From assembly GCA_001899635.1 (NCBI GenBank), contig MKVQ01000008.1:132320-196319 (forward strand): a DNA stretch of 64,000 nucleotides, written 5' to 3'. This stretch comes from Myxococcales bacterium 68-20 (lineage in GTDB: Bacteria > Myxococcota_A > Polyangia > Polyangiales > Polyangiaceae). Position numbers and translations under genes: made by a program. Below the pieces are notes generated by a model that ran no database searches, had not been told where the DNA came from, and saw nothing but the letters and a program-made list of their open reading frames with translations. This document shows, in pieces, positions 55,078-63,715 of the stretch. How positions within the stretch are numbered: the first letter of the stretch is position 1; each line of letters begins with the position of its first letter.

Positions 55078-56220
55078 ATGCGCCGACCAGCCTACTATTT
55101 GCTTGCCAGTGTCGCTGTGTTCACGCTCGCACAGCAAGGTTGCTCGTCCCCCGTCGATCGAATTGGATACATCGATCGAACCGAGGACTCCACCGGCGGC
55201 ACATTTGAGGATCGCCGCGACGCGTCGGCCGACGCAGCCGAAACCGACTACGACAACACGCTCAACCAGTGCGCTACGAACGAATGCCCCGTAGGACGAA
55301 CGACCTGTCCGAACAACCCATTCCCTTGTGCGGTGGACCTGCTGACGGACAACAACAACTGTGGGGAGTGTGGGCGCTATTGCCCGAACGAAAGCGACCT
55401 TCTGCGCATCAGCGCTCTCACTACATGCGTCGATGGTCAATGTCAGTATAGCTGTAGGACCCCAGCAAAGAACTGTAACGGTATTTGGGACGACGGATGC
55501 GAAAGCTTCAGCAATGACCCCAACAACTGTGGGGGCTGCGGGGTCGTCTGTCCCGAAGACAAGAAATGTACGGGTGCCGGTTGCGTCTGCAAGGACGACA
55601 ACAGCTGTGGATGGTGCGGAAATGTCTGTCCTGTCACGTCACCAACTCCGCTTCCAGTTTTTCCGACCTCCTGGCACATAGGTTTCGGATGCGATTCAAC
55701 AAATGGCGATTGCTTTGCACCAAGATGCGGCAAAGCTAACTTTGTAGCATGGGCGGACTGCAATCACGATTTCTTCGGAACCCCCGACCTGCCTGGGGAC
55801 GGTTGCGAACAAGACATCGGTACGGACGAGAAGAACTGTGGAGGCTGCGGGGTCGAATGTAGGCCCGGAGAAGCCTGCGTTCCGAATGCCGGGAGCGGGG
55901 TCGGGACGTGCCAATGCTTCTGCGGAGAAATCTGCTTCGACACGAGCAGCGACCCCTACAATTGCGGCGGCTGCGGCCAGGCTTGTCCTGGCACATCGGC
56001 GGCCGCGATTCATGGCATCGCCGGGTGCAATGAGGGGACGTGCACCTACCACTGCAACGACGGCTGGGCCGACTGCGACTCTTCCATCGAGAATGGTTGC
56101 GAAGTCGATCTACTCCACGATCCACTCAACTGTGGAGGCTGCGGCGTGGTTTGCAACGGAACAGCAGGCCAAGCGTGCATCGATGGCCACTGCGCAACAA
56201 AGGATTGTGGGATCAAATGA
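55078..56220 (+). CDS. Cys-rich NCGGCG-repeat surface lipoprotein
   Basis: 380 residues with a ribosome site (AAGGCGAG) and an atypical lipobox-like signal (TLAQQGCSSP). It contains about six copies of a Cys motif: NNCGECGRYCP, NNCGGCGVVCP, NSCGWCGNVCP, KNCGGCGVECR, YNCGGCGQACP and LNCGGCGVVCN, each followed by DGxC or GxC. Proteins with this repeat are expanded in myxobacteria and were often misnamed in databases; their role is unknown. The paired cysteines probably form disulfides outside the cell. The first repeat is closest to the gene at 1-341. Overlaps the next gene by four bases. Confidence 0.88.
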   Translation: MRRPAYYLLASVAVFTLAQQGCSSPVDRIGYIDRTEDSTGGTFEDRRDASADAAETDYDNTLNQCATNECPVGRTTCPNNPFPCAVDLLTDNNNCGECGRYCPNESDLLRISALTTCVDGQCQYSCRTPAKNCNGIWDDGCESFSNDPNNCGGCGVVCPEDKKCTGAGCVCKDDNSCGWCGNVCPVTSPTPLPVFPTSWHIGFGCDSTNGDCFAPRCGKANFVAWADCNHDFFGTPDLPGDGCEQDIGTDEKNCGGCGVECRPGEACVPNAGSGVGTCQCFCGEICFDTSSDPYNCGGCGQACPGTSAAAIHGIAGCNEGTCTYHCNDGWADCDSSIENGCEVDLLHDPLNCGGCGVVCNGTAGQACIDGHCATKDCGIK

Positions 56221-57395
56221 TATCCGCCGGCCGACTCATTGGGCTCGGGTGCTTCGTGCTGACCGGAGCGGTATCGCCGCTCGCCTGCGCCCACATCTCG
56301 GAGAAGGATGGGTTGCCGGACCCGCTGACGGACGAAATCTCGACACGTCTCCCCGATCAACCCGATGCCTTTTCGAATCTCGACGCTGGTAACGACGCGT
56401 TCGTGCCCACCAATCCGTGCAGCGCGTCGAACCTATGCACCGTGCCGCTTCCCTTGGATCACAAGCTCCATCTCACGTCCGTGTGGGGATCGGGGACACA
56501 CGACGTTTATGCGGTAGGGAGTGACGGATCCATCCTTCACTACGACGGAGCGGTCTGGGAGCTCGCCCAAAACGGCCCCAACACCTACGGACCCTTCATG
56601 ACCCAAAGCGTCTGGCTCCGGCGTGCGGACGACGTTTGGATTGGTGATGGAAACCGCATTCGTCACGGAACGGGGTGGAAAGGTCCGACGGAGACAGAAT
56701 GGACCTATTATCGATATACGGACAACGGTACCGTCTCTGCCATCCGAGGTGACGAGAACACGGTGTGGGTCGGCCGTAATACCATGGCCGTCGGAGGTAT
56801 GGCGCTCGACAAATTCGATGCATGGGGCGATGCCGGCCCCACGAAACGAGTCACATACGGCCCCGGGCGATCGATCATTACTGCCGTGACGTCCTCCCCA
56901 AAGGAGGTGTGGTTCATCGGCCTTTGCAGCGCGCCCCCGCAGCCCGCACAAGACTGCGCGTTTCGCGCAAGTCGCCCTCTGACCGATGGTGGGACCTCCC
57001 CCAATTGGACGATCGAGGAGCACGACAGCCGGTCCAACCGGCTGCTCTTCGGTGTATGGGCGGACGAGCACGCCGCGTGGATCGTCGGCGAGGGAGGGAC
57101 GCTTCGGCGTATGGCTGCGAGCGCCATCGCGACGAAGAAATTCGAAAGGATCGACGGGCCGGTGCGAGAGGACCTTTACGGGGTCTACGGCTTTGCGGAG
57201 GACGATGTCTGGGCCGTCGGCGCGGCGAGCACCGTCATTCATTGGGATGGAACGAGCTGGACCAAGATTTCCACTCCCTTCGACGACGCAACCGAAAAAC
57301 CTAGTCTGCGCGCCATCTGGGGAAGCGCACCGACCGATGTGTGGATCGCAGGCGACAACGGCACGATGCTTCATCTCCAGGAGAGACCCGAATGA
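56217..57395 (+). CDS. Beta-propeller-type surface lipoprotein
   Basis: 392 residues; its ATG overlaps the stop of the preceding gene. Lipoprotein signal with SPLACAHIS. The body is built from repeats with the pattern VWGxxxxDVYAVGxDGxxxHYDG (seen as SVWGSGTHDVYAVGSDG, SVWLRRADDVWIGDG, GVYGFAEDDVWAVGAAS, AIWGSAPTDVWIAGDNG), which is the blade signature of a Kelch/YVTN-like propeller. There is no catalytic motif. It is followed by a paralogue with 4-nt overlap. It probably binds ligand or mediates surface contact. Confidence 0.85.
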   Translation: MISAGRLIGLGCFVLTGAVSPLACAHISEKDGLPDPLTDEISTRLPDQPDAFSNLDAGNDAFVPTNPCSASNLCTVPLPLDHKLHLTSVWGSGTHDVYAVGSDGSILHYDGAVWELAQNGPNTYGPFMTQSVWLRRADDVWIGDGNRIRHGTGWKGPTETEWTYYRYTDNGTVSAIRGDENTVWVGRNTMAVGGMALDKFDAWGDAGPTKRVTYGPGRSIITAVTSSPKEVWFIGLCSAPPQPAQDCAFRASRPLTDGGTSPNWTIEEHDSRSNRLLFGVWADEHAAWIVGEGGTLRRMAASAIATKKFERIDGPVREDLYGVYGFAEDDVWAVGAASTVIHWDGTSWTKISTPFDDATEKPSLRAIWGSAPTDVWIAGDNGTMLHLQERPE

Positions 57396-58654
57396 AGACG
57401 GCAAGGTATCGAGCATTCCGGTGCCTATCCTCGGGACGGCAGACCGTCCTGCCACTGCTGCTCCTGACGATCCTTCCCTTCGGTTGTGCAGGGCCCCCCG
57501 GCGCCGCAAACGAAGAACGCATGGACGGCAGAGCAGAGACTGCAACTCCCGAGTCGGTCGACGCGGGCACCGTCGCAGACGGAGATGCCCAAGCGCCCTG
57601 CAGCGAAGGTGGCTTCTGCTCCACGAAGTTGCCCGTTCGCAGACCGCTGGTGGCGGTGGCCGGCTCGAGTGCAGACGACGTCTGGGCGGCCGGCGGTGAC
57701 GTGATCGTCCATTGGGACGGGAGCGAGTGGAACGTCGCGTATCAATACAAGGTGCCCACGAGCACATTCTTCGAGAGCATCTGGGTTCCACGAGCCAACG
57801 ACGTGTGGGCGCTCGGCAACCAGCTGCTGGTCCACTACCGTGTCCAAGCCGGCTTGCCTCCCATCATCCAAGAGCTACCGCTCGCGCTCGCTCCGTCCTC
57901 TCTTTCGGGGAGCACGACGCATCGCGGGAACTGGTTGACGCCGAACGCAGATGCCTTGTGGGCAGTGCGCGGCCAGGCGCCGATTCAGCGATTCACCGAA
58001 GATCCCGACGGTGGGATGACGGCCGAAGGTTGGAGTCCGGCGCTCGCAAGCGACAGCAATGCAAGGTTTACCTGGGTAGGAATCTGGGGTTTTTCATCCG
58101 ACGACGTCTACGTCACCGGAGTTGGAGTAAGCGGCCTGACCAATTTTGGCGCCATCGGTCACTACGACGGAAACGCGTGGACGATTACGCCGTTCATGGA
58201 CTACCGAAACGGGTTTCGTGGCGTTCAAGGTGTAAAAGACGCCCATGGAAGCAAGGAGCTCTGGGTCACCCCCATGACCGGAGACGTAACCACGCATCTT
58301 CTTCGGTTCACCCTGGGAGAGGACGGTAGCCTGGGCGAACCAGCACGGAAGGTACCCATCCCCGGCGCCGGCCGGTGCATCCCGGGAGGCGATTCGTCCA
58401 TCTTCACGTCGTCGACCGACGCTTGGTTCTCGCTCGGCTGCCTCGTCCACCAACTCCATGAGGGAGAGCTCGCCGTAAGGCCGTTGTCGCCTACCGGCGG
58501 CTCGCTCGGATCGATCATGGGAATCTGGGCCAGCAGTGCCGACGATGTTTGGGTCGTCGGCACCGCCTTCGCCGGAGACTCGGATTGGCTTCCCGCCAGC
58601 GGCTTTGCCGTTCACCGTACGAAAGACTCGCAACAGAAGGGCGAGCAGCCGTGA
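57392..58654 (+). CDS. Beta-propeller-type surface lipoprotein, paralogue
   Basis: 420 residues, start overlapping the previous stop. Lipoprotein signal (LLTILPFGCAGPP). The same DDVW blades recur: AVAGSSADDVWAAGGDV, SIWVPRANDVWALGNQL, GIWGFSSDDVYVTGVG and GIWASSADDVWVVGTAF. It is more diverged from the previous gene outside the blade motifs, so it is an older duplication. Expected at the cell surface. Confidence 0.85.
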   Translation: MKTARYRAFRCLSSGRQTVLPLLLLTILPFGCAGPPGAANEERMDGRAETATPESVDAGTVADGDAQAPCSEGGFCSTKLPVRRPLVAVAGSSADDVWAAGGDVIVHWDGSEWNVAYQYKVPTSTFFESIWVPRANDVWALGNQLLVHYRVQAGLPPIIQELPLALAPSSLSGSTTHRGNWLTPNADALWAVRGQAPIQRFTEDPDGGMTAEGWSPALASDSNARFTWVGIWGFSSDDVYVTGVGVSGLTNFGAIGHYDGNAWTITPFMDYRNGFRGVQGVKDAHGSKELWVTPMTGDVTTHLLRFTLGEDGSLGEPARKVPIPGAGRCIPGGDSSIFTSSTDAWFSLGCLVHQLHEGELAVRPLSPTGGSLGSIMGIWASSADDVWVVGTAFAGDSDWLPASGFAVHRTKDSQQKGEQP

Positions 58655-60054
58655 AGGTACCGTTCACACTCGTTGTTTGGTGGTCGATCGGCTGCACTGT
58701 CATCGCATGCGTGGCAGAGCGGGACGGCGCTCCGCCCGATACGCGCGCCCCGGAGAACACCAATCCAAGCGCACCTCCATCAGCGCCAGAGACCAGTCCC
58801 CCCGAAACTGCAGGGCCGCCGGATGCGGCTCCAAAGGACGCTGGACCGGCGAAGGCACTCGACGTCGTCTGCGACGGGGACCCCTGTTATGTCACCGTTA
58901 GCGGGAATCGAAGCCGACACCTATGCGGCTTGCTTCGCGACGGCACCGTTCGATGCTGGGGGCGCGACACGATGGAGCCCGCGACATCGGCGACGGACGG
59001 CACTGTCGTTCCCGCCGACGGCGCCCTTGGTCGGGGGAAGGCCATTTCTGAGACCGAAGGCGCTACGCCGTCAGCCGTCGTGGGACTCTCCGACGTCACT
59101 CAGCTCAGCGTGGGTCCCAACCTCGGTACGTGCGCCCGAACGTCCGACGGCTCCGTCTATTGTTGGGGACGTAACGACTCCGGGCAGCTCGGACGTCCTC
59201 CGAGCGAAGCACAGCTCTCTACGCCGAGACGCGTCGAGGGCATTCCTCCTGTCGACGAAGTGCAACTCGGCTTCGAAACAGGATGTGCCATCGGCACAGC
59301 CGATCGAGCGCTCTATTGTTGGGGCCGCACCATCAACGGGCTTGGCATCGAGCAGACAGGAACGTGGACGTTTGCCCCTCAACTCGTGCCGACGTTTCGC
59401 CCTCCGGTGAAGGAGCTCGCGATCGGTACGTGGACGGACCGCGACACGATCATCGCGCTGCTGGACGGCGGCGTTCTGGCGAACATCGGCGAGGTGCTCG
59501 TCGGAGAAACGTCCATCCCTTCCTGGTCGCTCAGCTCGCCGGTCGAGCTCGCTGGGGTCCAGCACATTGGTGCATTTACGTACGTCGGCAACGATGCCCT
59601 GCTCCGTCGTTGGGCTCCGAGCAGTACCAATGCGGCCATCCTCGCGCAGGCAGCTGGCCTGAAAGGTCCGGTGTTCTTGCCTACGATGGATCCGGTCGTG
59701 GAGGCCAAAATCTCCGCAGCAAATATCACCGATCAATCTCGTAAGACGACGGACGCCCTTCGGTTGGCGGACAATCAGGGAGGAGTGCTTCTCAGCACCG
59801 GTCGCCTCTTCCGATGGGGCCTCAATACGGCGGGCACGCTCGGCGTTCATCCGGACGAGCTGGCCGGTCTGCGCGCTCCGTTGGAGATCGATCAGGTCAA
59901 AGGCGAAGTGGTGTCGTTCGCCATTGCCGTTTCGTCGACGTGCGCCTCCCTGGTCAGTGGGAAGGTCAAATGCTGGGGCTCGAACCGCTACGGGGAGCTC
60001 GGACGTGGAGCCGTCGACGGGAACGCTCATCCGAACGCCGTGGAGATCCGATGA
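58651..60054 (+). CDS. RCC1-repeat surface lipoprotein
   Basis: 467 residues from the GTG that overlaps the previous stop (GTGA). Lipoprotein signal (IGCTVIACVAERD), then a long Pro/Glu/Ala linker. RCC1-type propeller repeats follow: LRDGTVRCWGRD, SDGSVYCWGRNDSGQLGR, ADRALYCWGR, LFRWGLNTAGTLG and KVKCWGSNRYGELGRG. RCC1 repeats in myxobacterial secreted proteins usually serve in binding. The combination with an anti-sigma-controlled operon is unusual. Confidence 0.88.
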   Translation: MKVPFTLVVWWSIGCTVIACVAERDGAPPDTRAPENTNPSAPPSAPETSPPETAGPPDAAPKDAGPAKALDVVCDGDPCYVTVSGNRSRHLCGLLRDGTVRCWGRDTMEPATSATDGTVVPADGALGRGKAISETEGATPSAVVGLSDVTQLSVGPNLGTCARTSDGSVYCWGRNDSGQLGRPPSEAQLSTPRRVEGIPPVDEVQLGFETGCAIGTADRALYCWGRTINGLGIEQTGTWTFAPQLVPTFRPPVKELAIGTWTDRDTIIALLDGGVLANIGEVLVGETSIPSWSLSSPVELAGVQHIGAFTYVGNDALLRRWAPSSTNAAILAQAAGLKGPVFLPTMDPVVEAKISAANITDQSRKTTDALRLADNQGGVLLSTGRLFRWGLNTAGTLGVHPDELAGLRAPLEIDQVKGEVVSFAIAVSSTCASLVSGKVKCWGSNRYGELGRGAVDGNAHPNAVEIR

Positions 60055-61817
60055 CGAAGGTGCGCGCGAAAAGGTTGGGGGCCTATCTCTCGGCCCTCGT
60101 AACCGCATTGGCCGCTTGCGGCGATGGGCGGAGTGGCTTCGTAGCCACCAACGACGCGGGCACTCCCCTCATCGATACGGATGCAGCAGCGGCGAGCGAG
60201 TGTGTCAATCCGGGGATACGTTGTTCGAGCGACTTCCGGTCCATCGTCCAAGCCTGCGACGAGGCACAAGTCGTAGCGACCTGCGCGCTCGACGAAGCCT
60301 GCGCGGATACGAAGTGCGTCCCCGCGTGTGACGCCGCGGTAAGTCAAGCATCGTCGGTGGGCTGTGAATTTGCTGCGCTCGTACCCGCCTATCACGAGGC
60401 ATCTTCGGGTTCGTGCTTCGCAGCCTTCATCGCGAACACCTGGAATACGCCGGCGCATATCGAAGCCGAGTACGCGGGTGAGCCGATCGATGTCACTCGT
60501 TCAGGACGCGTCGCTCGGACCTCCGGGAGCACGACGACGCTCGAACCATTCGACGGAGAGCTACAGCCCGACGATGTCGTCATACTGTACTTGGCGCAAG
60601 GGCTCGACCCGAGGGTGGCTTGCCCGGCCGGAACCGAGCCGGCGGTGCCACGCGACACCAGTGTTCGGAGGACGGCTCGAGGAAGTTCGTTTCGGATCAA
60701 GGCATCGAAGCCGGTCAGCGCTTACAGCATCTATCCATTCAACGGTGCGACTAGCGCAACCGCGTCGGCGACGCTCCTACTCCCCGTTCCTGCATGGAAG
60801 ACAGACTACGTCGTCATGAGCGCGTGGGAAGTGAGCACCTATACGAGCGCCTTTCCGACGACGCAGATCGTCGCCGCCGAGGACGGCACGGACGTGACCG
60901 TCGTAGGACGCGTCCCGATTCGATCAGGCGTACGCGTCGAGGGCGCGGAGGCTGGAGTCCCTCATACGTACCATTTGGACCGCGGCGAGCTCCTCCAATT
61001 CGCGCAACACGACGCCCTCAGCGGTAGCTCGATCTCCGCAAACAAGCGCATCGGCATCTGGGGCGGACACGAGTCACTCACGATACCTTCGAAGCCGGCG
61101 TTCGCCGATCAGTCCACGCGACAACTCTTCCCCGTGCAGTCTTGGGGAACCGAATACGTCGCGGCGCCATACCTCTCTCGATTGCGAAATGGAGAGACGG
61201 AGCCTTACCTTTACAAGATCCTGGCCGCGGCCGATGGCACGGTTTTGAGCTATGATCCCTCACCGCCTTCTGATGCCCCTGCAGTGCTCTCAAAGGGTGA
61301 GTCGGCGGTGCTCACGACGTTCAAACCGTTCATCGTAAAGAGTCAAGACAGCGATCACCCGATCGCCTTGTACGAGTTCATGACGGGAGCCAGGTTCATA
61401 AGTCCGGACAATACCGTTGGGGATCCCGAATTTACGTCCGTCGTCCCGGCGGCCCAGTACCTGAGCAACTACATCTTTTACGTAGACCCCACCTATGCCA
61501 ATTCGCAGCTCGTCGTCGTGCGTTCGCGTCCTCAGGTCAACGACTTCGAGCCGGTCATCTTGGACTGCGCAGGGCCGCTCGAAGGATGGAAGCCCATCGG
61601 CACTGGCGGTCAGTACGAGTACACGCGCTTCTATCTGACGCGAGGATCCACCCCACAGGCCGTCAGAGGCGGAACGTGCGGCGCGGGTCGACACAAAATG
61701 GAAAGTCGCGGGTCGTTCGGCGTGACCGTCTGGGGGACGGACCGGAACAATAGCTATTCCTATCCTGGCGGCGCAGCGGTCCGAACGCTCAACCGCCTCG
61801 GGGCAACCGTCAACTGA
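60051..61817 (+). CDS. IgGFc-binding-domain-like surface lipoprotein
   Basis: 588 residues; ATG overlaps the preceding stop. Lipoprotein signal with ALAACGDG. A Cys-containing region (CADTKCVPACDAAVSQ) precedes a long domain similar to the N-terminal region of IgGFc-binding proteins: TTQIVAAEDGTDVTVVGR, HLDRGELLQFAQHDALSGSS, ISANKRIGIWGGHESLTIP, then a second half with LPVQSWGTEYVAAPYLSR-like sequence (written FPVQSWGTEYVAAP). This domain is found in bacterial secreted proteins of unknown target. It is the last gene joined by overlap; the next gene follows after 156 bases. Confidence 0.85.
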   Translation: MTKVRAKRLGAYLSALVTALAACGDGRSGFVATNDAGTPLIDTDAAAASECVNPGIRCSSDFRSIVQACDEAQVVATCALDEACADTKCVPACDAAVSQASSVGCEFAALVPAYHEASSGSCFAAFIANTWNTPAHIEAEYAGEPIDVTRSGRVARTSGSTTTLEPFDGELQPDDVVILYLAQGLDPRVACPAGTEPAVPRDTSVRRTARGSSFRIKASKPVSAYSIYPFNGATSATASATLLLPVPAWKTDYVVMSAWEVSTYTSAFPTTQIVAAEDGTDVTVVGRVPIRSGVRVEGAEAGVPHTYHLDRGELLQFAQHDALSGSSISANKRIGIWGGHESLTIPSKPAFADQSTRQLFPVQSWGTEYVAAPYLSRLRNGETEPYLYKILAAADGTVLSYDPSPPSDAPAVLSKGESAVLTTFKPFIVKSQDSDHPIALYEFMTGARFISPDNTVGDPEFTSVVPAAQYLSNYIFYVDPTYANSQLVVVRSRPQVNDFEPVILDCAGPLEGWKPIGTGGQYEYTRFYLTRGSTPQAVRGGTCGAGRHKMESRGSFGVTVWGTDRNNSYSYPGGAAVRTLNRLGATVN

Positions 61818-61973
61818 TCTAGCTTCGGTTCATTCAGCGGGCGGCATCGACCTACCGAGGACTTCGCTCGCGATGATGCATCGACGAGCACGACGAGGGA
61901 GTGCGCGACCGCATCTTCCGCGTCGAGGCTCGAGACAGAGCTCCGACGTGGAGCCTCGAATGGAGATTGGAAA

Positions 61974-63182
61974 ATGAATTCTCGAAAGGTGGCTCCCATG
62001 GAGCCCATGACCGCGCGCTCGATATTGCCTCGGACGGAGGCTACGCGACGCCGACGTCGAGCCCTGGCGACCGCAGTCATTGCCTTGTGCGCCGTCCCGG
62101 CAATGAATGCTTGCTCGGATGACCGCGAAGAAGTCCTCGCGTCGACCTCTCATGCCCTCTCGGGCGACGGGCTCGTGATTAGTCAGCTGTCGGTATTCGG
62201 TAGCAGTGATTTCAATAACGAAGACTCGAAATATAATCGAAATTTTGTCGAGCTGTTCAATCGCTCCCATGTGCCGGTCTCGCTCGACGGCCTATCGGTC
62301 CAGACGGCAGGGGTTGCCACCAACTTCGGAAGCGGCCGTGTCGCCCTTCCAAATGTATCGATTGTGCCGGGCGGGCATTTTCTCATCGCCTTCGGAGTCG
62401 AAGGTACGAGAGGGATTGACCTGCCAGCAGCGGACCTGGACGCCTCCACCACGCTGGTCGGAGTCCCCGCCTGGGGGAAAATCGCCATTGCTCGTTCGCA
62501 GGACGCTTTGGACTGCGGCGCAGCCAACAACCGATGTGCTGCGGAGAAGGTCGTCGACATGCTCGGCTGGGGTGCCTCCGACTACGAAGGTAGTCCATTC
62601 AAGGGCGCGCTAAGGCCTCAAGCACTGCTCCGCGCGGGCGACGGCTGCACCGATACCAATAACAACGCGGCAGACTTCTCCCTTGCCTCTCCCGTACCGA
62701 GAAACTCGGCGAGCTCGGCAAACGTTTGCCCCAATGAAGACCTAAACGACGCTGGAGCAGATGCTCCGTCCGACGCAAGCGATGGCAGCATCGACGGCGC
62801 CACGACGGACGCCGGACTGAGCGATGCTTCCTCCGACGCGAGTGCCGAGGGCGGAACGCTGGATGCGGGGGGCGATGCCTCCCCCGATGGCTCCATTGCC
62901 GATGCCAGTCATGATGCGCCGGCCGATGGTGCGGCTGGTGGTGACCCGTCGTCCGACGGTGGTGCCGAGAGTCCCCGAAGAGGCGCGAGCCTGCCCGATG
63001 CGAGCGGCAAGGGAGCATCTCCTACCGCTGAAGACGCCGCCGAGACGCTTTCCGGCGACGATTCCGGCTGCTCGAGCTCTGGAAGGACCGTTGCTTCCAG
63101 GCCTGGGACGGCACTGCTCGGTCTTGGCCTCCTCATCGCCGCAATCGTTCGGCGCCGTCGACCTTGCTGCGCCAGCACGTAG
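61974..63182 (+). CDS. Lamin-tail-domain protein with MYXO-CTERM-like C-terminal anchor
   Basis: 402 residues. N-terminal signal (ATAVIALCAVPAMNACSDD). A lamin-tail (LTD) type domain covers about residues 66-250 (LVISQLSVFGSSDFNNEDSK, RNFVELFNRSHVPVSLDGL, VVDMLGWGASDYEGSPFKGA). A highly acidic Asp/Ala/Ser/Gly repeat follows. The C-terminus ends SGCSSSGRTVASRPG, TALLGLGLLIAAIV and RRRR, a Cys, membrane segment and Arg cluster. This is the layout of the MYXO-CTERM sorting signal that anchors proteins at the myxobacterial outer surface. Confidence 0.85.
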   Translation: MNSRKVAPMEPMTARSILPRTEATRRRRRALATAVIALCAVPAMNACSDDREEVLASTSHALSGDGLVISQLSVFGSSDFNNEDSKYNRNFVELFNRSHVPVSLDGLSVQTAGVATNFGSGRVALPNVSIVPGGHFLIAFGVEGTRGIDLPAADLDASTTLVGVPAWGKIAIARSQDALDCGAANNRCAAEKVVDMLGWGASDYEGSPFKGALRPQALLRAGDGCTDTNNNAADFSLASPVPRNSASSANVCPNEDLNDAGADAPSDASDGSIDGATTDAGLSDASSDASAEGGTLDAGGDASPDGSIADASHDAPADGAAGGDPSSDGGAESPRRGASLPDASGKGASPTAEDAAETLSGDDSGCSSSGRTVASRPGTALLGLGLLIAAIVRRRRPCCAST

Positions 63183-63257
63183 CCTGCTTGGCGCGGGAGT
63201 GAGACCGTCGCGGACGGGGGCTCCGCAACAAGCGGCGATCACGACGGGCCAGGGAGA

Positions 63258-63527
63258 TCACTTCACCGCAAGTGGTGCGCCGACGAGCTTGCGGATGGCC
63301 ATGCCGCCCGGATACCGGTAGCTCGCGTAGGCGCCCCAGCCCGAGACCTGCACGTGGTGGTCCGGATGCACCTTCGCCGCGGACCACGTCGGCACATCGA
63401 AGCTCTACCTGGGCGCCGGAAGCATGTGGGGCTTCTCCTCCGTCTCGTACGCGACGCGCGGCACCCGCCGCGTCGTGCCATGCACATGCGCGCCCGCTAC
63501 ATCACGGCACCACAGCTCGGCATGCTC
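63258..63527 (-). pseudogene. IS21-family transposase (IstA) C-terminal fragment
   Basis: Minus-strand reading from 63527 gives EHAELWCRDVAGAHVHGTTR, VPRVAYETEEKPHMLPAPR, a stop codon at 63405-63407, then SFDVPTWSAAKVHPDHHVQV and a short tail ending at the stop at 63258-63260. This matches the order WCR-VAG-HGTTR, (E)EKP-LP, W-AKVHPDHH(I/V)QV found near the C-terminal end of IS21 IstA. The nonsense change and the absent remainder, with no IstB, show a dead relic. It marks past transposition next to the foreign HAD gene. Confidence 0.75.
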
Positions 63528-63715
63528 GCGTCACGCTCCCGGCCGGCACCGTCGTCAGGGGGTTCGAGACACGGCAGGGGGGGGCGCAAAGAGCGAGGGA
63601 TCCGCGTGCCGATCGTCAGTCGCGGAAGAGGGAGAGCTCATCGAGGTGCACGGACGTTTGCCCACGCTGCTAGGCTCCCGGCTCGTTTCCCCCTGAACAC
63701 CCCGGTTGAATCCGC

